A stretch of 64,000 nucleotides of DNA from Phellopilus nigrolimitatus (taxonomy: Eukaryota > Basidiomycota > Agaricomycetes > Hymenochaetales > Hymenochaetaceae): contig JAJOHG010000068.1 of NCBI GenBank assembly GCA_021029095.1, forward strand, positions 62,001-126,000. Direction: 5' to 3'. Made by a program: the position numbers and the translations under genes. This document shows positions 22,331 to 31,759 of this stretch, piece by piece (within the stretch, counting starts at the first letter, position 1; every line of letters starts with the position of its first letter). The notes beneath the pieces were generated by a model that worked only from the letters and a program-made list of their open reading frames with translations, was not told the DNA's origin and did no database searches.

Positions 22331-23300
22331 GCTAGCATTGGCCTACGAGTTCAGGACTTTAGGGTTGACTGTATTGTATATTATGGTACGATAAGTAGTG
22401 CGAGAGAAAGAAGAACGAGATCGAGAGCTGATCTGCAGCAGTAGCACTGCTTTCAGCTCCATCTCCGCCTTCCGTGCCTTCCAGCCTTCCTTCAGCTCCT
22501 CTCGGTCGATGCGGGGATCGCGTACGCACGTCAGCGAGCGCATGAATCCGTCCCCGCGGACGTCTACCCACGGGCACGTGGCATCCGGCCTACCACGCGC
22601 GTGTGAGGCGGTGCGCCCTGGCGGCGGTACTCAGACGGGCGGTGGGACCTCCGTCGTTGGCAAATTTGCTCCGCAGGCTTGAGAGAGCGAGGAGATGGCG
22701 GGCGCGAGTGTGTACGACGCGACAATGACGCGCTTCGTCTTCGCATTGAGTGAAAGCACCTTACGCGCCTAGTTCGCCTTCGGCACAACCGCGTTCGCCA
22801 CGCCGGATACGCCGCCCCTCGCATCCCCGGGGAGGAGCTGTAGGAACGCGCCAGCAACTCGCGCACCTCCTCCCGCGCGCGCCGCGCGTCTGCTTCCCTC
22901 GGCGCGAGCGTTACGCCGAGCTCGTTACCGAGCTTCTCGAGGAGTGTGGCAGAGCAGCGCGGGCAGGTGCATTGTGGCGGACTGAGTGCGCAGGTGACAA
23001 AGCCACGATGCGCTCAGAGCGGGGCGTGCGGGGCGAGCGCATGTGTCCTGGCTGATACAGAACGATCCACGTATATAATATGATAAATATTCGAAATAAG
23101 GGTTAGGGATTAGGAGGAGGAACGCACCTTGGCAGAAGCAGCTGTCCTGTATGTCGGGCTCGCTCCCGGACGAGGGGTTTAGGTCCGTGATTGTGGCCTC
23201 GAGCATACGGTGCGTGCGGCGCCGGCGAAGCTGTGTCCTTTGCCTTTGTTCTTCGCAGGTGTCGACGACGGCCGGGAGTGTGACGGCCAATAATGAGAGG
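22330..23300 (-). pseudogene. TRIP4/ASC-1-type zinc-finger gene copy, degraded
   Basis: Minus strand. The 5' part reads DPLHTLVKLLTPLI and TKAKDTASPAPHAP; the finger region is broken by frame changes around 22,960-23,150. The reading VLSLNAKTKRV is interrupted by a stop near 22,770, and the 3' part (rich in RRRSHRPS) is out of frame. The 3' flank (22,260-22,430) matches the flank of the 35.5-kb copy, including GTTGACTGTATTGTAT. Not coding as a whole. Confidence 0.6.
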
Positions 23301-23464
23301 AGTGAGGAGCTTGACTAGGGTGTGCAAGGGGTCATGGTTTACGACGGAAAAATCCTGTTTGACGTAATTGATATTCAGCTTTGTAATACCATTACAATTC
23401 CTTTTCCGTGTATTAGTCATTATAATTCTATTATGATTATGGCTGACCCGCTCTACAGCGAATT

Positions 23465-23719
23465 TTGCTGCACAATGGACGTGCTGTCGCGTCCGCATTC
23501 CTCACACACGTCAACGATGCTAAGAAGCGCGAGATCTTCATCGACCTCATCACCCGCATTTACGCCGACCTCCACTTTGCTTATCTCGAGATCAACTCGC
23601 TCATTGTCCTCGATGGCGAGAATGGTGCTGAGCCCATCGTTCAGTTCCTCGACATGGCCGCGAAGCTCGACCAGAATACCGAGAGCATCTGTGGACCTAA
23701 TGAAAGTATACAGCACTAG
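23465..23719 (+). pseudogene. ATP-citrate lyase fragment
   Basis: ATP-citrate lyase makes cytosolic acetyl-CoA from citrate. The frame contains THVNDAKKREIFIDL, then RIYADLHFAYLEIN, LIVLDGENG and FLDMAAKLDQNTESICGP. These correspond to the ATP-grasp part of the enzyme, where the family reads DLHFTYLEINPLVV and LDLAAKVD. The conserved Pro of EINPL is Ser here. The segment is about 85 codons, ends at a stop and has no exon context, so it is an isolated fragment between two repeat modules. Confidence 0.7.
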
Positions 23720-23739
23720 AGAAGCACAGCCGCGCCGCT

Positions 23740-24630
23740 ACGAGGCATTTCTATCATCTTTGCGGCGATTGCAAAATAAGTCTGTTTTTAACGAAGGCAA
23801 AGGCATACTAGTTACAAAGACTAAGAGAAATGTTAGGATAACTTTGCGTCAAGAAATGGATAAATCAAGCTCCGCTCAATATCGGCAGAATTGATACAGT
23901 TCAGAATTAAGGCACAAGTGCAGTTTTCTATTGCATACTTATTGGCTAAATAATTAATGCACGGGACACCAAAGTGTTTCTACAGAGACCCGAAACTTGC
24001 TCTCTTCATTATCTCGTAGCTCCGTGTTTCCGAGTCGTCCATGGGCGAAAGCGGGCCATCGACGAAGGAACACCGTAGACAAATTTCAGTCATCAGACTT
24101 TCGACTTTGAGTCGGAGAGTCTGTGTACCTTTGCATATCACGGGGCAGCAAGCTTAAGAGCGCCCAAGAGACGCTCTCGAGTTCCATAACGACAGGTGAT
24201 TATATTTTGGAACGCTACACACGAGTACAAGATCAGCGGGATACAATACATTCAACGAGTGAGAAGGGAAAAAGAAGAGCTGTCCAACTAAGCTCGACTT
24301 GATAAAAGAGCACCCAAGTTCCGAGCCTCCAGTCGCACATCCTGATAGGCAAGAAAGAACGAGCAGATGATAATGATGATGATAAAAGCGATGCGTCCCG
24401 GCCGTAGAATAAGTAGAACAGGGGCTAGCGCGAAAGAGCCGGAGTTGCAAAAGGACAGTTGCGCTGAAACGTGCGAGTACGGAGAACAATATTGAAAATG
24501 GGACGGAGCTGCTGTAGCTAAAAAAGAAAGACCGGTCGGCGGAAGTGTGCGTGCGCCGAGAGGCCTGCGTTGACCTGCATAGGTAAAGGGAGGCAGCCAT
24601 AGTGCCGAGGTGTCGACCAGTTCAGGACTG
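23740..24630 (-). repeat. MASQ upstream module, second copy, without the gene
   Basis: The same blocks as 21.2-22.3 kb recur here (CGGCAGAATTG, GCAGTTTTC with TTGCATAC, GAGCTCGACTTGATAAAAG). The part 24,280-24,630 is also matched in reverse at 61,850-62,110, around FTYAG-RRPL-AR in translation. No MASQ gene follows on its minus-strand 3' side; the ATP-citrate lyase fragment and the TRIP4 copy do. Confidence 0.55.
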
Positions 24631-24999
24631 GTCACTCAACGAAGCAGGGCTCGACGTCGGCAGCAACAACGAGAAGCAAGGGCCGGCCGCGTGCGCCTGG
24701 AGGACTTCCTCCAGCGACCGGATATATACTCGAAGAAGGAGCAGACGTTCCTGCCATTCCCGCATGCCTTCATAGTGCGTGGAAACCCGATCAGCAGAAG
24801 CCTGGAAAACAAGTGAGGAGTTTCGTGGTGGGAGCTTGCTCTCGAGCGTGTACGCACGGTACAGTGTTCACGATCATGTTTTCGGGCATCTGGCTGCTGA
24901 GCCAGACAGGCGTCATGAAGGCGGGCGGCCTGTCGAACTCGAATGGCCAGGAAGAGTACGCGGGGTCACTAGAGCTGGCGCGGAAAAGTGAGTACTCCG
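24631..24999. other. Unassigned protein-like frames
   Basis: Plus-strand frames containing VRLEDFLQRPDIYSKKEQTF (24,690) and FTIMFSGIWLLSQTGVMKAG (24,865) look like remnants of a coding gene, but I cannot name the family. Confidence 0.3.
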
Positions 25000-25400
25000 G
25001 CGTTTCTCGCTTTAGAGCACTTACTGACCTGGATTCGGGGTTCGGAAAGTGATAAATGTGGTCATTGGGGTGATGGTGCACCTCAGCTCGCGGCTTGCGT
25101 ATTCGTTGAGGGAAGAAAAAAGCAGTGTTTGTCGCTTTCTGGAGCACTAGGGTTTATCTCTTTTATAAGTGATTGTATTCGTATACGATAGAACAGCGCG
25201 AGAGAAAGAAGAACGAGATCGCGAGCCTGCCCACGGACATACGGCGTGTGGGATGGCACGCCCTGGCGGTGGTATGGAGGGGACCGGGTCCTCTGCCGTC
25301 GCCGAATGTTCTCCGCCGGTACCAGCCTGCGAGGAGGAGGCGGGTGCAAGGAGCAGTTCGGGCAGAGCGGTGTGTGGTGAGAGTCCTGGATGACGATTCC
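25000..25400 (-). pseudogene. 3' fragment of a TRIP4-like gene with its downstream flank
   Basis: The minus strand matches the 3' end and downstream flank of the copies at 32.4-32.87 and 44.4-44.87 kb, including GGAGCACTAG, CTCTTTTATAAGTGA and CGCGAGAGAAAGAAGAACGA on the plus strand. Only the last part of the gene is present. Confidence 0.5.
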
Positions 25401-25469
25401 TGACGTAAGAAAAAGATCACGTGCTAGCACACAGTCTCGACACAGTCTCGGCAGGCAGCCGCCCACCAT

Positions 25470-25683
25470 CGAAACGCGGGCGAGGCGCGACGCACACCCC
25501 GCTGTGGAGGCGCACGCTGAACGACGAACTCAACTGCAATGCGTGCGGATTGTACTGCAAGATGGTGTGTACAAAATGTATTTAGCGTGCGAATCGATTT
25601 GATTGATTATTTGTTTTTTGCAGCATAAAAAGCCGCGCCGCACAATGATAGCGCCGTACTCGTCGTACGCGACGGAGACGTAG
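25470..25683 (+). pseudogene. GATA-type zinc-finger fragment
   Basis: The frame reads GATHTPLWRRTLNDELN, then CNACGLYCK; an intron with donor GTGTGT and acceptor TTTGCAG leads to HKKPRRTM. This is the second half of a fungal GATA DNA-binding finger (CNACGLY and basic tail). The first CxxC pair is missing upstream and the frame stops at 25,681-25,683, so it cannot bind zinc normally. It ends 80 bp before the 12-kb tandem unit and was probably cut by the rearrangement that placed the repeat here. Confidence 0.75.
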
Positions 25684-26195
25684 AGCGCGACGATGGCGTC
25701 GCGCTCATCGATCTTCGTGAGGGCACGGAATACGCGTACCCGCCGTTCTCCACTGGCGGCGCGCAGCATCAGGAAATACCTACCCTGTAAAATCCCGTAA
25801 AATCCCGTAAAATCCCGTAAAATCCGTAAAATCCTTTCGAAATTTTAAGGATTTTACGATTTTACGATTTTACGATTTTGATGACCCCCCTTGCCGATTT
25901 TACGGATTTTATGAATTTGAACTGATTTGATATGATTTGACAAGGATTTGATATGATTTGAAGCAAAAGGATTGTATTTTAACGTAGATTTAATAATTTG
26001 AAGCATTATTTACATCTTTTTAGTCGCTTTTGATGCGGTTTTGCGTGCTTTTGACAGTTTTTTACGTGCTTTTGATGGTTTTTATGTGCTTTTGACAGGT
26101 TTTGAGTGCTTTTGACAGGTTAATTCTGAAGGATTACAGAAATTCATAGCTTGCATTCTACCGGCATTACAGTGAAGCATAAAGTATTCAAGAAT

Positions 26196-26695
26196 CATTA
26201 AAACGTCGTACACATCGAACACCGCGAGCCACCTCCCGTCGTCTGATATCGCATTCGCGCACACGTTCGTCGTCATGTCGAGCTCCATGTCGAGTGGTTT
26301 TTCGTACCCGCACTCTTCGGTGTTCACGTCTTTTGGTGTCTCTTCCTCTCCGGCCCCGCTGCGCCATCCCCACCGTCAACGTCCACCGCCTCTGCCACAC
26401 GCAGGTCTGCCTCGAGCGCGCTCGGCACGCGCGCACGCCCCGTGATGTGCCAGACGCTGACACCCGTGTCGTGCGCACATACGACGAGGCGCGCGGAGCG
26501 CGTGACGGAGACGGCGGGCACGAGGCCGGTCGGGTACATGAGGCGGCGGTGGTACGCATCCTCGAACCCTCGAACGTCGCCACCGCGCTCGTCGCGAGCG
26601 GGTTGAGAGAGCGCTACGCGGAGGCGGAGGCGGGCACGCACGGCACGAGCACGAGCGAGCGGCGCGTCGAGGCCACCTGAGGCGAGGATAGGCAC
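26196..26695 (-). pseudogene. WD40-repeat gene fragment inside the element, copy 1
   Basis: Minus strand: a frame with DAYHRRLMYPTG, AVSVTRSARLVVCAHDTGVS and VWHITGR, then after a 1-nt frame change MELDMTTNVCANAISDDGRW with LAVFDVYDV. The pattern 'SxDGRxLAVxDxxxV' and VSVWHI are WD40 blades, and the spacing recalls the UTP4/cirhin type of ribosome-biogenesis WD40 protein, which is only a suggestion. The fragment has no start and ends in repeat sequence. Confidence 0.55.
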
Positions 26696-26836
26696 GATGC
26701 CCGCGAAGGGGCTGGCGAGAGGGGGCGAGGACGGACAGAGGGCGGGGCGGCTGATGGGGAGGTAGGGCGGCTAGATGGCCGCGCGTATGTCAGCGCGAAC
26801 TACCCAGGCGAAACAAATAAAAACACGGCAGCTTAC

Positions 26837-27690
26837 CGAGCGCGGGCACGTTCAGGGGCGGGTGGAGGATGTTGAAGAACAGCCTACAGGGGTCTGCAAT
26901 TAGCCTTCCCGCCATTTACAACCTAGCACGCATCAAACGGTACGCACAGCGCCAACTGCGTCGGCATGGTCACCCATAGCACGCGAAAGCTCGTCTTCCT
27001 AAGCCTGCCATAGTGTCAGCGGCACCCAGTCAGTGTTCAATCCGCCCGCTCGGAAGGGAAAGCGCAGAACGCACTGTAATACGAGTAGAACGTGTACCAC
27101 GCCTCGTCCGCGCCGCCCATGTCGAATAGCCAGCCCGCGCGGCGCAGAGCGAACACGTCGAGGCGTGCCGCGCTCAGAACCGCGTAGAAGGGCACGGGGA
27201 TCGCGAGGAAGTCTAGCCGCTCCTACGTCAGAGTCAGATGAGAGAATGTGCGACCTGGGACCGGGGAACTTACAGGCGGGGAAGATCAGCTGGTGGTGGA
27301 AGCGGTGCGTAATAGCGCGGAGGAGCACCGCGAGCGCGAGCGCGGGGAGCCAGCGCACGAGGAAGCCCGCATTGAGGAAGAACTTGAGCGTGTCGTGCGT
27401 GTACGTAAAGTCATCGTCGTCAATGCGCGCACACACCGTCAGCCTGCAGCAGTCGCAGCCCAAAATAAGCGAAACAAACAAACACGAACATCGAAACGAA
27501 AAACGCACCCGGTCTCGATGAGGAACACGCCGACGCTGCCAATGCAGCCGACGAGGATATGGCGCGGGAAGAAGCCGACGACGGCGACGAGGCGGCGAGC
27601 GCGCGGACGTCGTGTAAGTGCATGCACGAGGACGTGGACTGCACCCAGCGGGAGGTCGGCCGGAGGGACATTTTCGCTGTTTTGTCTGGG
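26837..27690 (-). pseudogene. SulP-type anion transporter (YGR125W-like) fragment inside the element, copy 1
   Basis: Minus strand, exons separated by GT-AG introns: GFFPRHILVGCIGSVGVFLI (27,540-27,600), then DDDFTYTHDTLKFFLNAGF and ALAVLLRAITHRFHHQLIFP (27,290-27,430), pieces around 27,050-27,200, LWVTMPTQLAL near 26,960, and FFNILHPPLNVPALG ending at a GTAAGC donor at 26,836. These follow the order of fungal vacuolar SulP-family transporters. The middle exons contain frame problems and the gene has neither its 5' nor its 3' end. The next minus-strand segment is the WD40 fragment, so two host genes were joined in one orientation. Confidence 0.75.
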
Positions 27691-27738
27691 TCTGTGGTGG
27701 AAGGCGGGTGAAGAACAGAACGGAGCAAGAGAATAATA

Positions 27739-28376
27739 GGGACCTTCAGAGTAGAAACGAAACGCGTTTCCGTTTCCATTTCTGCCCTTACTAGGCAGGA
27801 GCCATTTCTCACTAAGCAAGGTTACTCATCTCAAGTCACGTCTTGTCACAAGAAGCTCGCATTCCCAAACAACTTCGGCATCTCGGCATTGTCGACCTCG
27901 CTGAGTCAATTTCACCGAGCCGGCGGTCTGTTGTCGCTTAGCTTTGCTTTCTGCAAAGTGCCCACATTATGTACCCTAATATACAGAAACTATCAAATGT
28001 GCTATAGTCATATGTACCCTACCAGGAGTTGTTAGTACTGAATAAGTAATCATACTACATACAATTGTGTACTGACATTGTGGTTTGACTTCTTCTGAAC
28101 CTACTTTGCCGAGCCTGCCGAGATCAAGCATCCATGTACATGTAATGTAGGAAACAACCGTGATCTGCCGAGAATGCCGTGTGTCGCTTACCGTTGCCGA
28201 GCTCTGTAGCGAGTGACGGCACGGCCGGGTGCAACGGCTCAACGCGACGATCCTCCAGATACTTAGTTTGGTAGTAACAGCCGTGTAACGCGCTCGTCTT
28301 ACGTGAGAAACGACCCCTGCCTAATAAGGGCAGAAGTGGAAACGGAAACGCGTTTCGTTTCTACTCTGAAGGTCCC
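27739..28376. mobile_element. 638-bp MITE, TA target site, copy 1
   Basis: Starts GGGACCTTCAGAGTAGAAAC and ends with the reverse complement; the inverted ends stay alignable for about 85 bp and include the palindrome GAAACGCGTTTC. TA flanks both sides (27,737-27,738 and 28,377-28,378), as expected of Tc1/mariner-type insertion. The interior is non-coding. It sits between the SulP fragment and the tRNA-like sequence, so it is nested in the larger element. Confidence 0.75.
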
Positions 28377-28504
28377 TAATTTTTCGAGTGATGACGCGGC
28401 CTTCGTCTAATTTAGGGCCGGTTCAAATGGACTTGAAGACCAGGAGAACACTTTGAATATTTGTGCTTCGTATGCTGTACACAATAATTTAATCCATTAT
28501 AAAG

Positions 28505-28585
28505 GTATTATGGTCTAATGGTTATAACCTGGTTATGCTATGCGGTTAGGGTGCCTGTTCGATTCCTGTGTTGAGCTTATTTTTT
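28505..28585 (+). ncRNA. tRNA-like / Pol III-type sequence, copy 1
   Basis: An A-box-like TGGTCTAATGG (28,511-28,521) and a B-box-like TGTTCGATTCC (28,556-28,566) are spaced as in a tRNA gene, followed by TTTTTT (28,580-28,585) that could end Pol III transcription. The acceptor stem does not pair, so it is not a working tRNA; a tRNA-derived repeat or relic fits better. Confidence 0.4.
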
Positions 28586-28871
28586 CAACTTAAATAAGTA
28601 CACCATTTGGACTTGTGCATAATTTCTGCATTCGAGAATGTGATGGATTTGACGGATTTGACGGATTTGACGGAATTGACGGATTTGAAGAAAGTTACTG
28701 TATTGAAAAATTTGAAGGATTTGAAGAATCAAAAAACTCGGCGCTCAAAAACCTGTAAAAAAAATAAAGTGAAAATTTGAAAGGATTTGAAGGGATTTGA
28801 AGGGATTTGGAGGGATTTGAAGGATTTGGCGCGATTTGACGCGATTTGACAGGGTAGGCTTTTCCTGATGC

Positions 28872-29141
28872 ACGGCGGGAACGACGGAAACTATACAGGG
28901 ACACTGTGCGCGCGGACGCGTTCTGGCACCTGCTGATGCTGCCGCAGATGGTAGACGAGTCGCTGGCTGCGTTGGTGCACCCGCAAACAAACAAACAAAG
29001 CTGTAACTGAATTAAAGCAAAAATATAAGGTCACCCGCAGGTCACCCACTATACCATCCGACCCGGACCCATCTGGGTCTGAGTTTTGAAATTCTCATAC
29101 CCGCGCAAACGGATCTGGGACGGACCCATGCTATGCACTAT
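28872..29141. other. Short exon-like frame and spacer between element and inverted repeat
   Basis: A plus-strand frame at 28,880-28,985 contains DAFWHLLMLPQMVDESLAAL and looks like coding remnant of unknown family. It is followed by a GC-rich stretch with a near-palindrome GACCCATCTGGGTC (29,070-29,083). Repeated at 40,871-41,140. Confidence 0.35.
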
Positions 29142-30880
29142 GAGGATGCCGTTGTGTGCGCAAAGGAGAGTTGTGCAAATTCCGAGTTGTGCAAGTTCCG
29201 AGCAGCAGCCGAGTCGCTCTATAATGTAATCCAGCTGTACTATAAGTACCATCCATGGCAGCTGCCCTTTTCACGCTGGCAGTACTTCTCAAAGCACGCT
29301 TAGCTAGGGAAGCTGTCCCAAACGTTCCAGAGCTGAATATCTCGAACCTGCTCATCGTTCTTCAAACTATAGCTGTATTGTGTACGGTGCATTGGTTTTC
29401 TCCTCGTCTTAATTCAAAGACAATGTTTGCAATTAAATCCTTCTCTGTACGTACATACATGAATATGCATAGTGACTGATGGAATAGGGATTACACATGA
29501 GGATGATAGTATCTTCCGAAACCTAGGCAAAATCCTATGTTCTGAGGTTGGGCCCCGGTGACAAAAACACATCATGTGTCTTCAACAATCTTTCAAGCTT
29601 AATGATAACTCCCTTCGTTTCACCTGTACCATATTCGAATATTTTTTCAGCTTCTTGTTCTTTAAGGCCGATTCCATCTTGTTGGAGGCATTTGGTGAGC
29701 CACTCCTTTTCTGAGGGCACACCAGTGACAGCCGTATAAGTCAGGTCCATATTGATATGCGCGATGTCGCTTCTTTTCAGTGGCCTTCTATTGAGCTGGA
29801 CGGCACTTTGGAATCGCACGCTCTTAGGGTCATCGTGAAAGCAACCACCTGTTCTGTATGTCCCTTGTTCTCCAGGTTCACATGTGAAGAGCATGATTTT
29901 GGTATCCAATGAGATTAATATCCCCTGTGTTAGCATACCTCTCGATGTCGGGATCCCGAAGACAGCATAGATAGACAAAGGCTCGAATTTGTTTTGAGAT
30001 GCCATTCTAAGTATCACATTCAGAGCTGCAATGACCAAGATTGATATGTGTCTGTACAACTTACCTTATGTTTTTGTGGGTGTTTCTGTTCTAGTGACTC
30101 GAAGTCCTATACGACTTTATAGCGCCTTGCTTTTACATTGCAGAATATTGCCATTGTGTGGCGAGGTGATTAATTAATATAATAGATATTGCGAAGGGAG
30201 GGCCGATTACTCGTTCTGGGTTCGGATATCATACATTTCAATGCAAAGTAAAGAAAGCGAAAAGCATGGCCGTGCTACGGTACTAATGGCATTAGTTCAT
30301 TTGTACTAAGAGGAAAGGACGCTAGTTACAAAGACTAAGACAAGTAGAAAAACAAGCTTCGGTCAATATCGGCAGAATTGCTTCGCACTTTGGAATCAAG
30401 GCATTAGTGCAGTTTTCCATTGCATACCTATTTGCAAAGTAATCAACGTACAGACAATGTTACCTATGCTTCTAGAGGCGACTCGGATTTTGCTATTTGC
30501 TAAACTTTTAACGCGTTTCAGTGAGTCGTGTAATTTGCAAAGAAGTCAAGAAATTAATGGAGGCGCTATCTGGCGTCGCTGCGCTTTGACCTGAATCTCT
30601 GCGAGACTCAATCTATCCTTGAAGCGCACTCACCATACCAGTCCTCCGCCCTTTCCTTTGTTTCCTCCGAGCTATTATATCGCCTCGCCTGTAGCCAGAA
30701 CACAAGCATAATCTTAACACTGTCGATTTCGGGCCGAACACAGTTAAGGTACATACTGAATATAATTCTGCGTAGTACTCATCAAAATCATCTATCGAAG
30801 TGGAACTGTCGCGAACACACCTGATTCTCGTAGACTGTCAAGACTACGACTCGAAAGTTAAAGGTGTGGGCTTTTCGACA
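29142..30880. repeat. Inverted repeat, left arm, copy 1
   Basis: Reverse-complement partner of 33,085-34,882. The outer end starts GAGGATGCCGTTGTGTG. The arm carries a minus-strand MASQ gene, its TATA promoter and 5'-UTR intron, and at its inner end part of the gene F 3' region. The left arm has a 17-bp insertion near 29,180. Arms differ at many positions, so this inversion is older than the tandem duplication. Confidence 0.9.
29535..30005 (-). CDS. MASQ-family protein, left-arm copy 1 (unknown function)
   Basis: ATG at 30005 opens a 156-aa frame starting MASQNKFEPLSIYAVFGIPT. Features: TQGILISLDTKIMLFTC, FQSAVQLNRRPL in the middle, VTGVPSEKEWLT, YGTGETKGVIIKLERLLKTH and the end SPGPNLRT. 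No signal peptide, membrane helix or known catalytic motif is seen; it looks like a small soluble alpha/beta protein. An upstream frame extension to 30,059 is rejected because it lies in the 5'-UTR intron (donor GTAAG, acceptor TGCAG), conserved in several copies. TATA box at about 30,115-30,120 (minus). The gene points out of the inverted repeat. Family unrecognised; related copies at 20.6, 34.0, 41.5, 46.1 and 63.2 kb. Confidence 0.75.
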   Translation of the reverse strand: MASQNKFEPLSIYAVFGIPTSRGMLTQGILISLDTKIMLFTCEPGEQGTYRTGGCFHDDPKSVRFQSAVQLNRRPLKRSDIAHINMDLTYTAVTGVPSEKEWLTKCLQQDGIGLKEQEAEKIFEYGTGETKGVIIKLERLLKTHDVFLSPGPNLRT

Positions 30881-31000
30881 TCCGTGCTCGTTTCTCTCGC
30901 CGATGTCTGTAAAAAGGTCGCCTCAAAAGCGTTTGTTAATCAAATTCTTCTCTTGGAAAACATCCCAAATGCAAAGATAGTTACGCAGACCGGAGAATAG
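30740..31000 (+). pseudogene. 3' fragment of gene F, copy 1
   Basis: The frame containing THLILVDCQDYDSKVKG, VSLADVCKKVASKAF and NQILLLENIPNAK matches the C-terminus of gene F (54,264-55,324), which reads VSLADVWKEVASRTF and LLLDNIPN. Only the last ~70 codons and the stop are present. Its 5' part is inside the inverted repeat, its 3' part in the spacer. Confidence 0.7.
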
Positions 31001-31759
31001 GCAAACGCATATGCGACCCAGGAGGGAATGGCAAGGAGTTACTGAAGTATGACTGTTCTCCCTTTGTGTTCCGTGGAATTTCATACCGATCATTCGATTT
31101 GGACAGAGCACGTATCATCTGTCTTGTTTGAGCCTGTTCCATGCATCATGTTGTCAATGGAAAAACTGTATGAATTGTTCTTAGACTTTATTTAAATGAT
31201 CTTGATTTTGATGTACAGCAAAATTAGAGAGCGGAGTTCGAGTGAAATGCCACCCGGCGTGGTGTATAAACATCATAGAAATCATATACTAAAGGAGGGT
31301 ACAATACACAACGAGTCTAAAGTCCAAGGAGCCGTGTCGTACTCGAAGTCAGGGAGAAATATTAAAATCCAAAACGTTATGGCACTCACGATCTAACCGA
31401 GAACCTAATCCGCCTGGAAAATAAACAGGCCAAATTTCGGCCTTCCTCACTCCAAATACGCGTGATCTTTGTATCTTTTCCCTCCTCCGTGCACTTTCCC
31501 GAAGATATTTACAGCTCGCTCTGCAAAAGTCACTGACTCGAAGAGGACCGCGGCCACGGTGACCGATTTGTTTCCATGTCCAAGTGTCCGGTGCGTTCGC
31601 TTGTTGTCCGACATAAATATTCTGCAACGTTCGCGGACGCTGCATGTGCGTCGCGATATTGTAGCACGCTGGTAGTCGTCGTCGCAGAACTGACGGGTGT
31701 CTCGGCAACTACCGGTTGTGCGCTTGCAGCCTTCACGTCTCATCTACTCGCCGCACGAC

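Larger units (their letters stand above)
25766..28871. mobile_element. ~3.1-kb inverted-end element with captured gene fragments, copy 1
   Basis: Left end GCATCAGGAAA then CCTACCCTGT (from 25,766); right end reads the same on the minus strand (to 28,871), 2 mismatches in 23 bp. Inside each end are subterminal arrays: repeated AAATCCCGTA and GATTTTAC at the left, and repeated GGATTTGAC or GGATTTGAAG at the right (28,640-28,850). There is no transposase; the interior holds SulP and WD40 gene fragments, a MITE and a tRNA-like sequence. I see no clear target-site duplication, so the superfamily stays open. It looks like a non-autonomous DNA transposon that has captured host sequence. Confidence 0.65.

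Noticed and set aside
24154..24600. 148-codon minus-strand frame and its relative at 61,857-62,303 plus
   Set aside because: The two regions match as DNA but the reading frames and stops are not conserved, so this is a non-coding repeat module.
25530..25769. Minus-strand 79-codon frame with KIDERDAIVALYVSVAYDEY
   Set aside because: It overlaps the GATA finger fragment on the plus strand, which has diagnostic CNACGLYCK plus a proper intron; the minus frame has no family match.
25779..26120. CRISPR-like or telomeric array at the short AAATCCCGTA / GATTTTAC repeats
   Set aside because: Units are 7-10 bp, irregular, without spacers, at the end of an inverted-end element in a fungal genome; they are subterminal transposon repeats.
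28505..28585. A functional tRNA gene
   Set aside because: The acceptor and T stems do not pair; only the Pol III boxes are convincing.
29535..30059. Start of the left-arm MASQ genes at 30,059 / 42,058 and of right-arm copy 2 at 45,999
   Set aside because: The extra residues lie in the conserved 5'-UTR intron; ATG at MASQ is shared by all close copies and follows the acceptor by 20 bases.
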